Numbered from the stretch's first letter, positions 1-10,583 are shown. The stretch: DNA of 21,506 nt from Funneliformis mosseae (GCA_910592005.1 CAJVPP010001235.1:1-21506), one strand, 5' to 3'. Made by a program: numbers and translations. Notes: generated by a model from the sequence alone, not told the origin.

Positions 1-60
1 AAGTAAAATATAATAGATATATAAGATAAATAAAATAAAATAAATAAAAAAAATATATTG

Positions 61-170
61 TATAAAAGAAATATATGCTATAGATGACATAGATAACATA
101 AAAGACATATATGATTTCTTAGAGATCGATGTTATCCTTTAGATTGTCATCATCTATGTCTTCTTTTATA
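61..170. repeat. Imperfect inverted repeat, about 110 bp
   Basis: The ends TATAAAAGAA (61-70) and TTCTTTTATA (161-170) are perfect reverse complements. Inside them, GATAACAT (92-99) pairs with ATGTTATC (129-136), and the segment around TAGATGACA (81-89) pairs imperfectly with TGTCATCATCTA (145-156). The whole stretch can fold into one long interrupted hairpin. It could be a short MITE-like remnant or a chance foldback in AT-rich DNA. No flanking duplication is clear. Confidence 0.5.
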
Positions 171-719
171 TAATAATATTAAACAAATATTAATATCCTT
201 TGATCTTTAAACTTTATTTAATAAAATTAACTCATATAAATTGCCTTCTTTAGGTTATAAAATAACTGATCATCATTTTCTGAAAGGCTTCATTACATTT
301 AAAAAATCTTATATAATTATTATATATGATTCACTTATATTGTAATTGCACTACTATATTAATATTTTAAATGATTGTAATTTCCTTACGTGTGAGAATA
401 GTTATAATTATTACCTATAAAGAAGCTAATTTAAATGTTTGATATATTTAGATTATCTTTGGATTGAAATTAAAAAAATGTTAATATATTAAAAGATAGT
501 ATAATGAAAAAATTAAATAAAAATGAATTTATTGATAAGAATAAAAGTATAATTCAGATAATGTTAAAATAGTAATAGATAATGTAATAACAATAAAAAA
601 TTTTTAGAACATACAAAAAAATCATTTTTAATTTTGATTTTTTTATACATATATATAAATTAATTATTTATATTTTAGCTATATATAATGTTGTCTGTCT
701 AAATTCATTTTAGATTTAA

Positions 720-893
720 CAAAATGTCTAAATTTAGTTTACTAATTTTTTACTAAAGTTTTGATATAGTTTTGCATTTTTATATAATTTTACTTTTTTA
801 GAATTTTTAATAAGATTTTAATATAATTTTGCTAACTTTACCCTTTTCCATTTAAACAACTTGCAAAATCTCTAGGTTTTATCTAGCAATCTT
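720..893 (+). repeat. Dispersed repeat, copy 1 (left flank)
   Basis: This stretch runs from CAAAATGTCTAAA through TTTGATATAGTTTT and TTTTAATATAATTTTGCTAA to CAACTTGCAAAA and a terminal TAGGTTTT...AGCAA. The same words recur in the same order and orientation at 16492-16685 on the other side of the gene island. The repeat has an internally repetitive T-rich core and a less degenerate 3' third (CATTTAAACAACTTGCAAAA). It has no coding potential. It is probably a noncoding mobile-element remnant; the family is not identified. Confidence 0.65.
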
Positions 894-1502
894 AGTTATA
901 TATCTTAAAATTCTTAATTATTTTTATTCTAATTAAATATTAATATGTATGATAAAAAGCAACTTTAAATATATACTTTTGCATATTTACATTTAAGACA
1001 GATAGTTTCGACTTTTGCTATTTGCTAAAATGAGCCTTGCCAGGCAACTATAATAAAAAAAAATTGATTTTTTTAAATTTTTTTCTATATTATCAAAATT
1101 CGTGATTTTAATTGGTCAATAAACAATTACAGAGACTAAAATTTTGTGTAACGATGACGGGAAATCCTTACTAGATCTTTCTATATAAACTAGTTTTAAG
1201 GTCGGAAAAGGGTAGTTTAATATTATTACTGTGGCTTATAATTACAATAGAAATTTACCTTCATCAGGAAACAGATTTTATACCTTAAAATAAACGTAAT
1301 TCTAACTTTTTTGCAGTAATACATCATAGGGAACTTCTTTTGAGAATCATTCCTCCTGCGCCGTAAAGATCCACAAAAGCAGGAGTTAGTATTTAATTAC
1401 ATTTACGCAAGAAAAAAAATTTCAAACAAATTTTGTATTTTTTTTCGTCTTTATTATATAAACTGAAATGATGATTCTCCACAAAAATCAGAGCTTTGCA
1501 AC

Positions 1503-1676
1503 ATGATTGGATACAATAGTAAGTTACAAAGCGAAACTTATAAAGCAAACAACCCATTTAGCAGGTCGCACGAATATGAAAATTTTAAAGATAAAATTTC
1601 GGTTGAACAAAATGATAGTGTCACATACTCTAAACAATATAATCGGCGTAACCTGACACAGATTTCAAGTGTCTGA
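1503..1676 (+). other. Unassigned 57-codon open frame
   Basis: An ATG opens a frame of 57 codons ending in TGA. It lies in the less AT-biased block upstream of the kinase. The predicted peptide starts MIGYNSKLQSETYKANN and is polar and unusually mixed for this sequence, not the Lys/Ile/Asn-only output of random AT-rich DNA. A consensus donor GTAAGT falls at codon 6, so it could also be the start of an exon or a 5'-UTR exon of the kinase gene. I do not recognise the peptide. It could be a degenerate gene, a transposon remnant or chance. Confidence 0.2.
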
Positions 1677-2008
1677 TTTTGTTGCAGTTTTGGCCCCATA
1701 TGATCTATTTCTTAATAATAAACCTGTACATCTGATAGGCATTATAAAATTCGTTTTAAAAAATTTAAAACACAAAAAATCTGAATTAGCTTAATTAATT
1801 ATAAAAAAAATAACGTTTCACATATTATTGATTTGATTAACAAATTTGGTTGTACGGATATTATTTTTCTTTGCCTAAAAAAAAGTAGATCATATTTAGT
1901 TCCCATGAAAACATTTGGTGTAACAAACTTAAATTACCAAAAGTAATTAAATTTATTAGTACGGCTTCTAGAGCATCAGTAGTATTTGTTCTCCTTCAAA
2001 ATCTACAA

Positions 2009-5000
2009 ATGAATGCACTCGTAGTAAAGAAGGGTTACATTTCGGTGAAGGAGGATGGTTTAAGGGCTTGGATATGGTCGAAAAGATGGTTATTACTTAG
2101 AGACCAAACTCTTACTTTTCATCGGAACGAGGTATGAAAGTTCTTTTACTTCTCATCTACCATCTAAGACTACATTTAGTTTTAAGAAACTTGGAAACTA
2201 TTTATAGCCAAAGTCCCTTGCTTTTTATAATTTATTTTAAGGAATTAATTAGTAGCATTATTTTTAATTTTCTTACTAATTAGAATACGTACCAAGCAGT
2301 TGCTCTAATTTTCCTCAAAGAGATTATAAACGTTTCTCGGACAGATTTAAAACCTTATTGTTTCGAAATTCAAACAAAAGATAAGACATATTACCTTTCT
2401 TGCAAAAATGACGAAGAATTATATTCTTGGATGGACGAAATTTATACGGTAAGCAATTTATTATCATTATGTTTGATTCTCTGTCATGTGTTCTTTTTTT
2501 TTTACAACTTTTATAAGTGTTCTTTTAAGTCTATATCAAAGAATTCCAAATTTATGATTAAACTTTTTTTTCATCAAGCTTGCTGAATTCTTTAATAAAA
2601 TTATCATAAATAACAGCATCTCTTAATGCTTACATTATATAAATTATATAAACTATATATTATTTTGCTTTATAACTTAATGTAAATTTAGCGATCACCT
2701 TTAAGCGGCGTATCCAACCCTACAAATTTTTCTCATAATATTCATGTTGGATTTGATCCAGTTAGTGGGATGTTTACAGTAAGTTTAATATGTTTATTAA
2801 TTAATGTAATACGCAAATATTTTATCGATTCCATCATAACCCTCATCATTTGTTGTGTTAACCTAGGGCATGCCTGAACAATGGACCAAACTTCTGACAG
2901 CTTCTGCTATCACTCAAGAGGATTATGAAAAAAATCCTCAAGCAGTTTTAGATGTGTTAGAATTCTATACAGAAAATCAAAAGAGAGAGAGAGAATACGA
3001 AGATGGTATATTAGGCCACATTCCAGGTTTCCCTGCACAACCTGATGATAAGTGGGCTGACCTATTACCGAAAAAAAATAATAATGTGCCTGCAAAGAAC
3101 CAATTATATCCTAATCCTAATCCTAATGGTAACGGGTATGATATGAATAAAATTTCACCTGGTGGGATCACTGGAATGGGTAATAACAGTATGAATGGAA
3201 GACAAATGGTACAACCAAACAATATGAGCAATAATACCATGGGTGGCAGAAATGATATTGCAGATTCTTCTCGCAAAATGTATTATGAAGATACTGTGAG
3301 TAGTAATCGAGTCATTCTTTTAATTTTGCTTTAAATTAAATTTATTAAATTTCACTTGCTTTGATTATAGCGACCTGATATTCTACCAAATCGTCCTCCA
3401 GTCACCCCAAGACCGCCAAATACGCTGAGTGCAAACAATATGCGCCCACCACCAAATTCCGGACCCATTCCGCCAATTTCCCCATCCGTAAGTTTTATTC
3501 CAACAAAAATGGATCATGATGATTTTAATATGAAATTTAAAAAAAAAAAAGCTTTGTTGTTTGTATCAAAAAAGCTAAAGTATGAAATAATGACGACTCG
3601 CGTTTAAAAAATTAATATATTTTACTTTTTTTTAGTTATATAATCAGCAACCTTCTCAACCTATGATGTCATCAACACCACAACGTGTTCCTGAAAAGTA
3701 TTCACAAAATTACCAACAACCACCACCACCGCCTATGTCTAATCAACAACCGCCTAAAGGATATTCGCCGCCTCAACAACTTCAGCAACAACAGCAACAA
3801 CAACAAGTACCTGGACCTAATATACCTAAACCAATACAACAATATCCTAAACAACAAGAAACTGCCCAACCACCAAAACAAACGCAGGCACCTCCTAAAC
3901 AATCAAGCCCTCAACCACCAAAGAAATCTGCACCAGAGAGAAGGATTAGTACAATGACTGAAGCACAGATAATGGAAAAGTTGAGATCAGTGGTTTCGTC
4001 GGGTGATCCAACTACACTCTATAGCAAAATCAAGAAAGTCGGTCAAGGGTGAATTAAAATTTATTTAATACTAAATTGCTCTAAATCAAATCAAAATGTA
4101 TTAATTCTCTTAACTTTTTTTCTTACGTATTCGAATAGTGCTTCCGGTTCTGTATACGTTGCTAAGTCCCTCACAACAAGCGCTAAAGTTGCCATTAAAC
4201 AGATGGATCTTTCACATCAACCTCGAAAGGAGCTTATTGTTAATGAAATTCTCGTAATGAAAGAATCTCAACATCCAAATATTGTTAATTACCTTGATTC
4301 TTTTTTAGTTAAAAGCAACGAACTTTGGGTAGTTATGGAATATATGGAAGGCGGAGCATTAACGGATGTAATTGATAATAATACTCTTGAAGAAGATCAA
4401 ATTGCGGCTATATGCTTTGAGGTAAAGCTTGCTTTCAGGAAATCCTTTTCTTATATATAAATTTTTTTTTTTTGAAGCTAATTTATAAATCACTTTAGAC
4501 ATGTAAGGGACTCCAACACCTTCACGGACAAAATATTATTCACCGTGATATTAAAAGTGATAATGTTCTATTGGATGCATATGGTCACGTGAAAATTAGT
4601 AAGTACTTGTAAATCCAATAGAATTTAAACAACATTTAATCTAATTGATTTTCGATTCTAGCCGATTTTGGTTTTTGTGCCAAATTGACCGATCAAAAAA
4701 ATAAACGCGCAACTATGGTTGGAACTCCTTATTGGATGGCACCTGAAGTAGTAAAACAAAAGGAATATGGTGCCAAAGTAGATATTTGGTCACTTGGAAT
4801 TATGGCAATTGAAATGATAGAAAACGAACCTCCATACTTAGATGAAGAGCCTCTTAAAGCATTATATCTAATTGCCACGAATGGCACCCCAACATTGAAA
4901 AAGCCGGAAAAATTATCTCGAGAACTCAAGAGTTTCTTAGCTGTATGTTTGTGTGTAGATGTTAAAAGCAGAGCAACTGCTTTGGAACTTTTAGAAGTAT

Positions 5001-5160
5001 GTATTATTTTATTTATTTGGTAAAACAACTCGACTTGTCTATAATTATACAAATTAAAATTATTGATTTTTCTTAGCATGAATTTCTGAAGAAAGCTTGC
5101 CCGTTATCAGATCTTGCTCCTTTGCTTAAATTCAAGACCGCCAAGGATGGAAGATCATGA
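2009..5160 (+). CDS. CLA4: PAK-family Ser/Thr kinase, Cla4-like (PH-CRIB-kinase)
   Basis: A p21-activated kinase that would bind GTP-loaded Cdc42/Rac and act in polarity, septation and MAPK signalling at the cell cortex. Ten exons: 2009-2131, 2284-2448, 2692-2778, 2867-3295, 3371-3487, 3636-4048, 4139-4421, 4499-4598, 4662-4996, 5077-5160, coding 711 aa. The PH domain covers about residues 5-95 ([23 protein letters not shown]). The CRIB motif is [14 protein letters not shown] (103-116). A Pro/Gln/Asn-rich linker covers about 130-430 with a Gln run near 357-364. The kinase domain runs from about 436 to the end: glycine loop GQGASG, VAIK lysine 465, HRDIKSDN (Asp556), DFG (574-576), activation loop Thr590 in [13 protein letters not shown] 599-601; all catalytic residues are present. 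PH plus CRIB separates it from the Ste20 type. The start ATG is the first in frame and precedes [12 protein letters not shown] directly. The frame is open further upstream to a TAG at 1886, so an extra 5' exon is possible. Confidence 0.93.
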
Positions 5161-5786
5161 TTATTATAAATTGTAAGATAGTTTAATATATATTTATTTC
5201 TTTTAATACTATTTAAATTAGAAATGTATTAGCTTTCTATATTTTGTTCTTGTTCTTTTATACTGTTCATCATCATATAGAAATATTCATTCATATTTTA
5301 AAAATTTTCTTTATTATGATATACTGGTATTCATATTAATTTTTTCCTTGTATTGGAGGTATAGATGTTTCTTTCATTATTGGTAATCGGGCAGAATCTA
5401 TTTAATTCAAATCTTTTATTTTACTTTATATTTTTTTCATGTTCTTTGTATTGTACATTTTTATTTTCTTCTGTACATTGCTAGACATGGTAATTGAAGG
5501 AATGTTAGGTTACGATGTTGTATATATATATTTTTATATACCTTTTTCTTATTTTTTTACCTAGTTTTTCTAGCCCTATAAAAATCGTGATTATTTTATT
5601 TAAAAATTTATATAATTATTATAACTTCATAATAAATAATTTGTTGATAATTTAACATTAAAATTCGAATCTATACGTGTCACATGTCATCACGTAAGCC
5701 TGTCACGTGTAGTAATATCGCGCCAAATAATTTTTAATTTTAAATCTTAGATACAAAAATAAATTTTTTTCAATAAAAACTTTAAA
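5161..5786 (+). other. PAK 3' UTR and eIF3i promoter interval
   Basis: There is no open frame of note. The left part is a T-rich 3' UTR; AATAAA at 5631-5636 is a possible poly(A) signal but lies far from the stop, and nearer cleavage sites are possible. The right part, about 5670-5760, is the promoter of the next gene, with GTCACATG (5679-5686), a partial site ATCACGTA, GTCACGTG (5702-5709) and ATCGCGCC. Confidence 0.5.
5679..5709 (+). promoter_or_regulatory. Paired RTCACRTG sites upstream of eIF3i
   Basis: GTCACATG (5679-5686) and GTCACGTG (5702-5709) both match the RTCACRTG consensus known for the yeast bHLH factor Cbf1 (CDEI element). An incomplete ATCACGTA lies between them. The proximal site ends 78 bp before the eIF3i start codon. 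That a Cbf1-like protein binds here is inference from the motif. Confidence 0.5.
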
Positions 5787-7102
5787 ATGGTAAGTCATCA
5801 TGTTCGAAGCCATTTTTTCACTTTTCATTATCATTTATTCTGGTGTTCAATTTTTTTTTTTTTTTAGAGACCTATTCTTTTACAAGGACACACTCGTTCT
5901 CTTACACAAATCAAGTATAACCCTGAAGGAGATCTTCTCTTTTCTGTATCTAAAGATCATGTAGTGAACGCTTGGTATTCACATAATGGTGAACGTTTAG
6001 GGACCTATAATGGTCATGTCGGTGCAATATGGACAGTTGATGTTAATTGTAATATTGATTTATATTGTTAAATTCGATTTTACTTTGGAGACTTTTTAAA
6101 TTAATTTCCTGTGAAATTTATTATTGATTCTGATTAAATTAGCAACAAGTACTCTCTTATTAACTGGATCAGCAGATAACACTGCGAAACTTTGGGAAGT
6201 TGAGACTGGCAACTGTTTACACACCTGGGAATTCAAAACTGCTGTTAAACGCGTTGCATTTTCCGAAGACGATTGCATGGCTCTTTTTGTAACTGAACAG
6301 CGTATGGGATTTCCAGGAACTGTAACCATCTATTCCATCGCAAATGATGTTAATGCAAAGCGTAATTTAATTCCTTGATAATTGTCATCGTGATATTTAA
6401 ATTCTTTTATTATTAACACAAATTTTTTTTTTAGAATCGGACGAACCAATTATGATTATAATGCCAGAAGGTTCAAAAGCTATGGTCTCTGATTGGGGTT
6501 ATCTCAACAAATATATAATAATTGGCCATGAAAATGGTTCAATTTCTCAATTTGATTGGAAGGTTTGAAATTCATATATATATATATTTCTTCTTTAAAG
6601 GAAAATGTCATATTTCATAATATTAAATTAAGTTTATTTAAATTGTTAGACGGGTGAAAAAGTTAAATCGATCCAACCGCATACGGACGTTATTACCGAT
6701 CTCCAAATGTCTGAAGATCGTACATATTTTATTACCTCCTCAAAAGATAAATCAGCACAAATTTTTGAATCCAATACACTGGTTCCTTTGAAGAAATACA
6801 TTACTGATGCTCCTCTTAATTCTGCCTCCATAACTCCCATTCAAGAATTCGTCATTTTAGGAGGTGGACAAGATGCTATGCAGGTTACCACCACTACAAT
6901 GAGACAAGGTAAATTTGAATGTCGATTTTGGCACAAAATTTTTGAGGAAGAAGTAGGACGTGTAAAAGGCCATTTTGGTCCCATTAATACAATTGCCGTT
7001 CATTCGGATGGCAAAAGTTTTTCTTCCGGTGGAGAAGATGGTTACGTTCGAGTTCATCATTTCGATGAAGAATATTTTAAATTCAAATATCCTGAATTAT
7101 AA
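5787..7102 (+). CDS. TIF34: Translation initiation factor eIF3 subunit I
   Basis: A WD40 beta-propeller subunit of eIF3, which helps load mRNA and initiator tRNA on the 40S subunit in the cytoplasm. Exons 5787-5789, 5868-6048, 6143-6361, 6435-6562, 6650-7102 give 327 aa, matching the usual 325-347. Family signatures: [18 protein letters not shown] at the N-terminus, [12 protein letters not shown] near residues 67-78, [14 protein letters not shown]-type [13 protein letters not shown], and the conserved tail [14 protein letters not shown] with [14 protein letters not shown]. The first coding exon is only the start codon: ATG is followed at once by GTAAGT. All five exons join in phase. Two RTCACRTG boxes lie upstream. 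The next gene converges on it, 245 bp stop to stop. Confidence 0.95.
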
Positions 7103-7347
7103 AACCTATTTATATATTACTCTATTAGTTGATATGTTTAAAATTCGCGTAATATTTAATTATAAATAAAAAAATATTGTGCCCCATTTTTGCAAAATAA
7201 AATATAGACTTTTTAAACGTAGGATTCTATATAAATCATTTATTAAAATGTAAAGAGTCTATCTAGTATTGGAACGTGATTTTTAAATTTTTTTTTTTTT
7301 TTAAAATAAAAAAAAAATTGCGTACAATCAAAAAATCTCGTAATATG
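7103..7347. terminator. Shared 3' region of convergent eIF3i and SmG genes
   Basis: This 245-bp spacer separates two convergent stop codons. AATAAA at 7165-7170 is a plausible eIF3i poly(A) signal, 63 bases after its stop. A run of 15 T (7288-7302) is followed by an A-rich run to 7317, so either strand shows a T tract and an A tract, and a transcript of either strand could fold back. Functional use as a two-way 3' end is inferred from position. Confidence 0.4.
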
Positions 7348-7743
7348 TCAAATTTTTTCTAGTGCTTCCATTATCACTACTGAATTACCGCGAATGACCT
7401 ATCGTTCACATAAAATGTTAATTTGCGTGAAAAAAATTTTTAATTGCAAGATACAACCACTTACCACCATGCCAATGTTATGTTTTTCAGTAGAAGAAAC
7501 TTCTTCGACTGTATCGTCTAATACTAAATTCATAAATGGATCATAACCACGTAGAATTCCTGTTACTTTTCTTGCTCCGTTCAATTGGATAAACAAACGT
7601 TTCTCCATATACCTAATTAGCAAATATAATAATAATAATTATTGATATATTAAAATAATAAAAGGAAAAAAATGATTTTATTGAACTATATACACGTAAA
7701 TGAACAAGTACTTTTTCAATTCTGGTTGTGATGCTTTAGACAT
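7348..7743 (-). CDS. SMX2: Small nuclear ribonucleoprotein SmG
   Basis: A core Sm-ring protein of U1, U2, U4 and U5 snRNPs, acting in pre-mRNA splicing in the nucleus. Exons on the minus strand: 7743-7712, 7612-7465, 7398-7348, giving 76 aa, the same length as the human protein. It begins MSKASQPELKKYMEKRL. The Sm1 motif spans about residues 14-44 with GYDPFMNLVLDD (Asp35 and Asn39 are the usual RNA-contact positions). The Sm2 motif IGMVVIRGNSVVIM covers 57-70. The DPFMN and RGNS wording and the short length favour SmG over its paralogue LSm7. Intron 1 uses the less common donor GTACTT and splits Lys11. It is divergent from the KH-protein gene over 228 bp. Confidence 0.94.
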
Positions 7744-7971
7744 TTTTGTTTCAGATTTCGTAGGAAGCAAACTGAAAAAAAGTTCGGTTTATTGTCAAAA
7801 TGTATAACTTATCAGCTATTGGTCCAATAATGTGATGCTGTAGTTTTGGATTGGTCGATTTATTGCAGCTGTTCATCTATATTACAATTGATTTTTCTTT
7901 TCTGTTTAAAAGTACGGTTTCGTATTTTTAACGCTCATATTATTGTCAAATTGATTTGTTAACATTCTACA
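7744..7971. promoter_or_regulatory. Divergent promoter SmG / KH protein with CCAAT boxes
   Basis: This 228-bp stretch lies between two start codons reading away from each other. It holds ATTGGTCCAAT (7818-7828), a perfect inverted pair of CCAAT boxes around a single base, and another ATTGG at 7850-7854. CCAAT boxes are the binding site of the HAP/NF-Y complex in fungi; use here is inferred. No RTCACRTG motif is present, unlike several neighbouring promoters. Confidence 0.5.
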
Positions 7972-10407
7972 ATGTCTTATAGTAAAACGTAAGTAAATAG
8001 AATCTTCTTAAAAATATTAGTTTATGATCGCTTGTGTGCTTTTTTTTTTCCTTTCCCTTTTCTTTTTCAAAACCTTTTGAGGTATATTTGTGTTTTTTTT
8101 AGTCGAAAGCGTAAGTGGGATCTTGATGATCAAGGAAAAAAAGCACCTCCAGCTACTGCACCTACACCAAAATCAATCACAACAGAAGCTACTAGCGATG
8201 AGTCTGAATATAAAGCTCCCTTGATGACGACGACGTCGAATTCCCAAATTTCTGAAACTTTTGATCCCAACCTTGCAGCGGGTTGGTATATATATATTTT
8301 TTCTTTTATTTATTTCTTCATTCAAGCAAATCTTTAAATTACTATAATTCATTCTCGAATACGAAATAGCTGCCGCTGCTGCTAAGATAAATGCAATGCT
8401 TGCAGCTAAAAAAGGCATTCAGGTTCCAACGAAATCATCAGTCATGTCGGCATCTAAAGCAGAAGCAGCCGATAGCGGTTTTGAGGTACACTATAATATG
8501 AATACGCGTGCCTTTTGTTTATTACTACACCTTTATAATTTCATTCTTCGATTTGTAAAAATATTTCAGGATTATAGACAGCTCAAGCAGCCCATCAAGG
8601 AGACTGATATGGATTTTATTATAGATATTACCATTAATGATTGTAAAAATAGATACCTTTTGACTAAAGGTTTAACTCAACAAATGGTAAGAAAAATAAA
8701 ATATAACTTCTTTCTTTCTTTATAATGATTAGAATTTATTTATAATGATCATAAATTTTTTTATAGATCCAAAAAGAAACTGGTGCAGGTAATTGCATTT
8801 TAATACATTTTTGGTCAATATTCCTTATTATATTTTTTAAAGAGAATTAAATTATATATACTATTTAGATGTAACAACTCGTGGGAAATATTACCCTGAT
8901 AAACTCCTCGCCACCGAAAAGGATCCGCCCCTTTTTCTGCACGTGACGGCGTCAACTCAGGAAGCGTTAGATGCCGCAGTCAGTAAAATAAATGAGCTGA
9001 TGGAACAATCTTCCGCACCTCCTCCGCCTACGACAACGCCTCGTCCATCCGGTCCCCATCCAGGAGGAGTATGTATTATGATCCATTTGATTTTCCTATC
9101 TTCCAAATTTAAATTTTTTTTTTTAACAATCTTTTTATAATAGAAGCAATTTGTTCAGGATAAAGTATTTGTTGGTATCGAACCTGATCGTACCTTTAAT
9201 GCGCGAGCAAAAATTGTAGGGCCACAAGGTGCTTATGTTAAACATATTCAACAAGAGACTGGAGCAAAAGTACAACTTAAAGGGCGGGGGTCTGGTTATG
9301 TCGAACCTACTTCGGGAACGGAAGCTTTTGAACCGTTACATATTCATATCACGTGTGTAGATGAGAAAAGGGTTAATTATTATTAAATTAAATTCAAGAG
9401 ATATATGTTTTTTTTTTTATTATTTTTTCATAGATGTTGGAGTCAAGAAGGGCTTGACAGGGCCAAGAAATTATGCGAAGATCTTATAAACACAGTAAAG
9501 TTGGAATGGGACAGACACAAGGCACAGCAGGCATCTTATCCTACATACGGAAGGTCTCCATATCCCCGTCCGCCTGTTTATGGGCATCCTACACCACCAA
9601 TTTCAGGGGTATGTTATATTACGTTTCTAACAAATTCAATTCAATTCTTTAAGATGATGTGAAAATTAATGAAGATTCCCTTGTTAGTCTTACCCTCCTC
9701 CGCCAGCCAATCCACCTTTACCTAGTGGACCACCACCACCAATTAGCGGTAATCCACCACCTCCTCCATCACCACTTAACAGTAATCCACTACCACCACC
9801 ACCACTTAGCGGTAATCCACCACCACCGCCACCTCCGCCACCACCACTTCCACCTATGTCAGCTCCAAATAATTCTTCATCTCAACCTCCATTACCAACC
9901 TATCCGCCACCACCAACACCTTCTTCACAATCTTCACAGCCTTCTTCAACTTCTGCTTCAGTATCTGCAGCACCAGTTTCTTCCCCTACTATGACATCAA
10001 CTCCATATAATAATAATAACACGAACGCTTACGGGACAAACACATATAATAATGCTAATAACACGTATCCGACTAGCGGCGCTACCTATAATCCATATAA
10101 TCCATATAATCAATCTCGGTATTACCAATATCCACAGTACAATTATTATTCGCAAGCTGCTCAACCTGCCACGCAGACCGCTGATGCAGGTTATTATTAT
10201 GGATATTCGGGTTATAATAATGCTGCGGGATATCAGACTTCAGCTGGATATCAGGTTACGGCGACGTCGGCACCAGTTCCACCGATAACATCATCGTCAG
10301 CAATGACAAACACTTCGACATTGACGTATGACGATAAAAAGCAATCTTCATCTTATCATGCCGTACCACCACCGGATTCTTATGATAATGAGGTTGGTAA
10401 ATTATAA
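7972..10407 (+). CDS. Double KH-domain RNA-binding protein, KHDC4/BLOM7-like
   Basis: A probable pre-mRNA splicing RNA-binding protein; human KHDC4 (BLOM7) associates with the Prp19/SNEV complex. Exons: 7972-7988, 8103-8281, 8370-8485, 8570-8686, 8767-8788, 8869-9068, 9144-9352, 9434-9608, 9688-10407; 584 aa. The N-terminus MSYSKTRKRKWD matches the basic R/K-K-W-D start of the family. An alanine-rich segment ending AAKINAML lies near residue 70. The first KH-like region spans about 108-205 (RYLLTKGLTQQM, TGADVTTRGKYYPD). The second covers about 222-312 with loop GPQG (243-246) and QQETGAKVQLKGRGSG. From 346 on the tail is proline-rich, then Tyr/Asn/Ser-rich (YNPYNQSRYYQY), disordered. One exon is only 22 nt. 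An alternative 3' end exists: splicing GAG|GTTGGT at 10392 to TTTTAG at 10620 would end the protein with Arg-stop. Confidence 0.88.
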
Positions 10408-10567
10408 AATTGCAAACTTAATTTTTGTATTTATTTCTTTTTGTTTGCTCTTTTTTTTTTTTTCCTCTTTCTATTTTAATTTTTTTGGGATAGTAATGTA
10501 TGATAAAGAAAATTAATAATATTTCTAAAAGAATCGAAGGGGGATTTGGGATTTCGCGTGAGAAACG

Positions 10568-10583
10568 GTGCGCAGATGCGCAC
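10568..10583. other. GC-rich hairpin in an AT-rich 3' UTR
   Basis: GTGCGC-AGAT-GCGCAC forms a perfect 6-bp stem of mostly G-C pairs with a 4-base loop, 161 bases after the KH-protein stop. It stands out because almost everything around it is A/T. On the alternative gene model it would lie inside a 3' intron. It could be an RNA structure or protein-binding palindrome; the function is unknown. Confidence 0.45.

Larger units (their letters stand above)
1..2008. other. AT-rich upstream flank, no confident gene
   Basis: No convincing gene was found upstream of the PAK kinase start. Bases 1-1000 are very AT-rich and hold an imperfect inverted repeat (61-170) and a dispersed repeat (about 720-893). 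From about 1020 to 1720 the composition is visibly less AT-biased, and this block carries a 57-codon open frame beginning at 1503. TTGCCAGGCAA near 1036 is a perfect odd palindrome, and CTCCTGC/GCAGGAG at 1353-1385 can pair as a small hairpin. The last few hundred bases must contain the kinase promoter and 5' UTR, but I recognise no TATA or CCAAT element that I would defend. Confidence 0.6.

Noticed and set aside
2910..3276. Minus-strand open frames across the PAK linker
   Set aside because: They are antisense shadows of the exon coding the CRIB end and the Asn/Pro-rich linker. The plus strand shows clear PAK motifs and in-phase splice sites.
3685..3957. Second plus frame and a minus Leu/Arg-rich frame over the Gln/Pro-rich exon
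   Set aside because: CAA and CCA repeats leave all frames open. Only the Q/P frame continues into the kinase domain.
5519..5526. TGTATATA (Pumilio-type site) in the PAK 3' UTR
   Set aside because: The word is expected often in DNA this rich in A and T and lies inside a TA microsatellite.
6857..7060. Minus-strand frame over the last eIF3i exon
   Set aside because: Antisense of a strongly conserved coding exon, with no recognisable product.
7348..7743. LSm7 as an alternative identity for the small Sm protein
   Set aside because: The 76-aa length and the DPFMNLVLDD and RGNS signatures fit SmG better; LSm7 is usually longer.
9659..9994. His/Leu-rich open frame over the proline-rich exon
   Set aside because: It is a frame-shifted reading of the CCA/CCT codons of the KH protein and has no upstream exon in phase.
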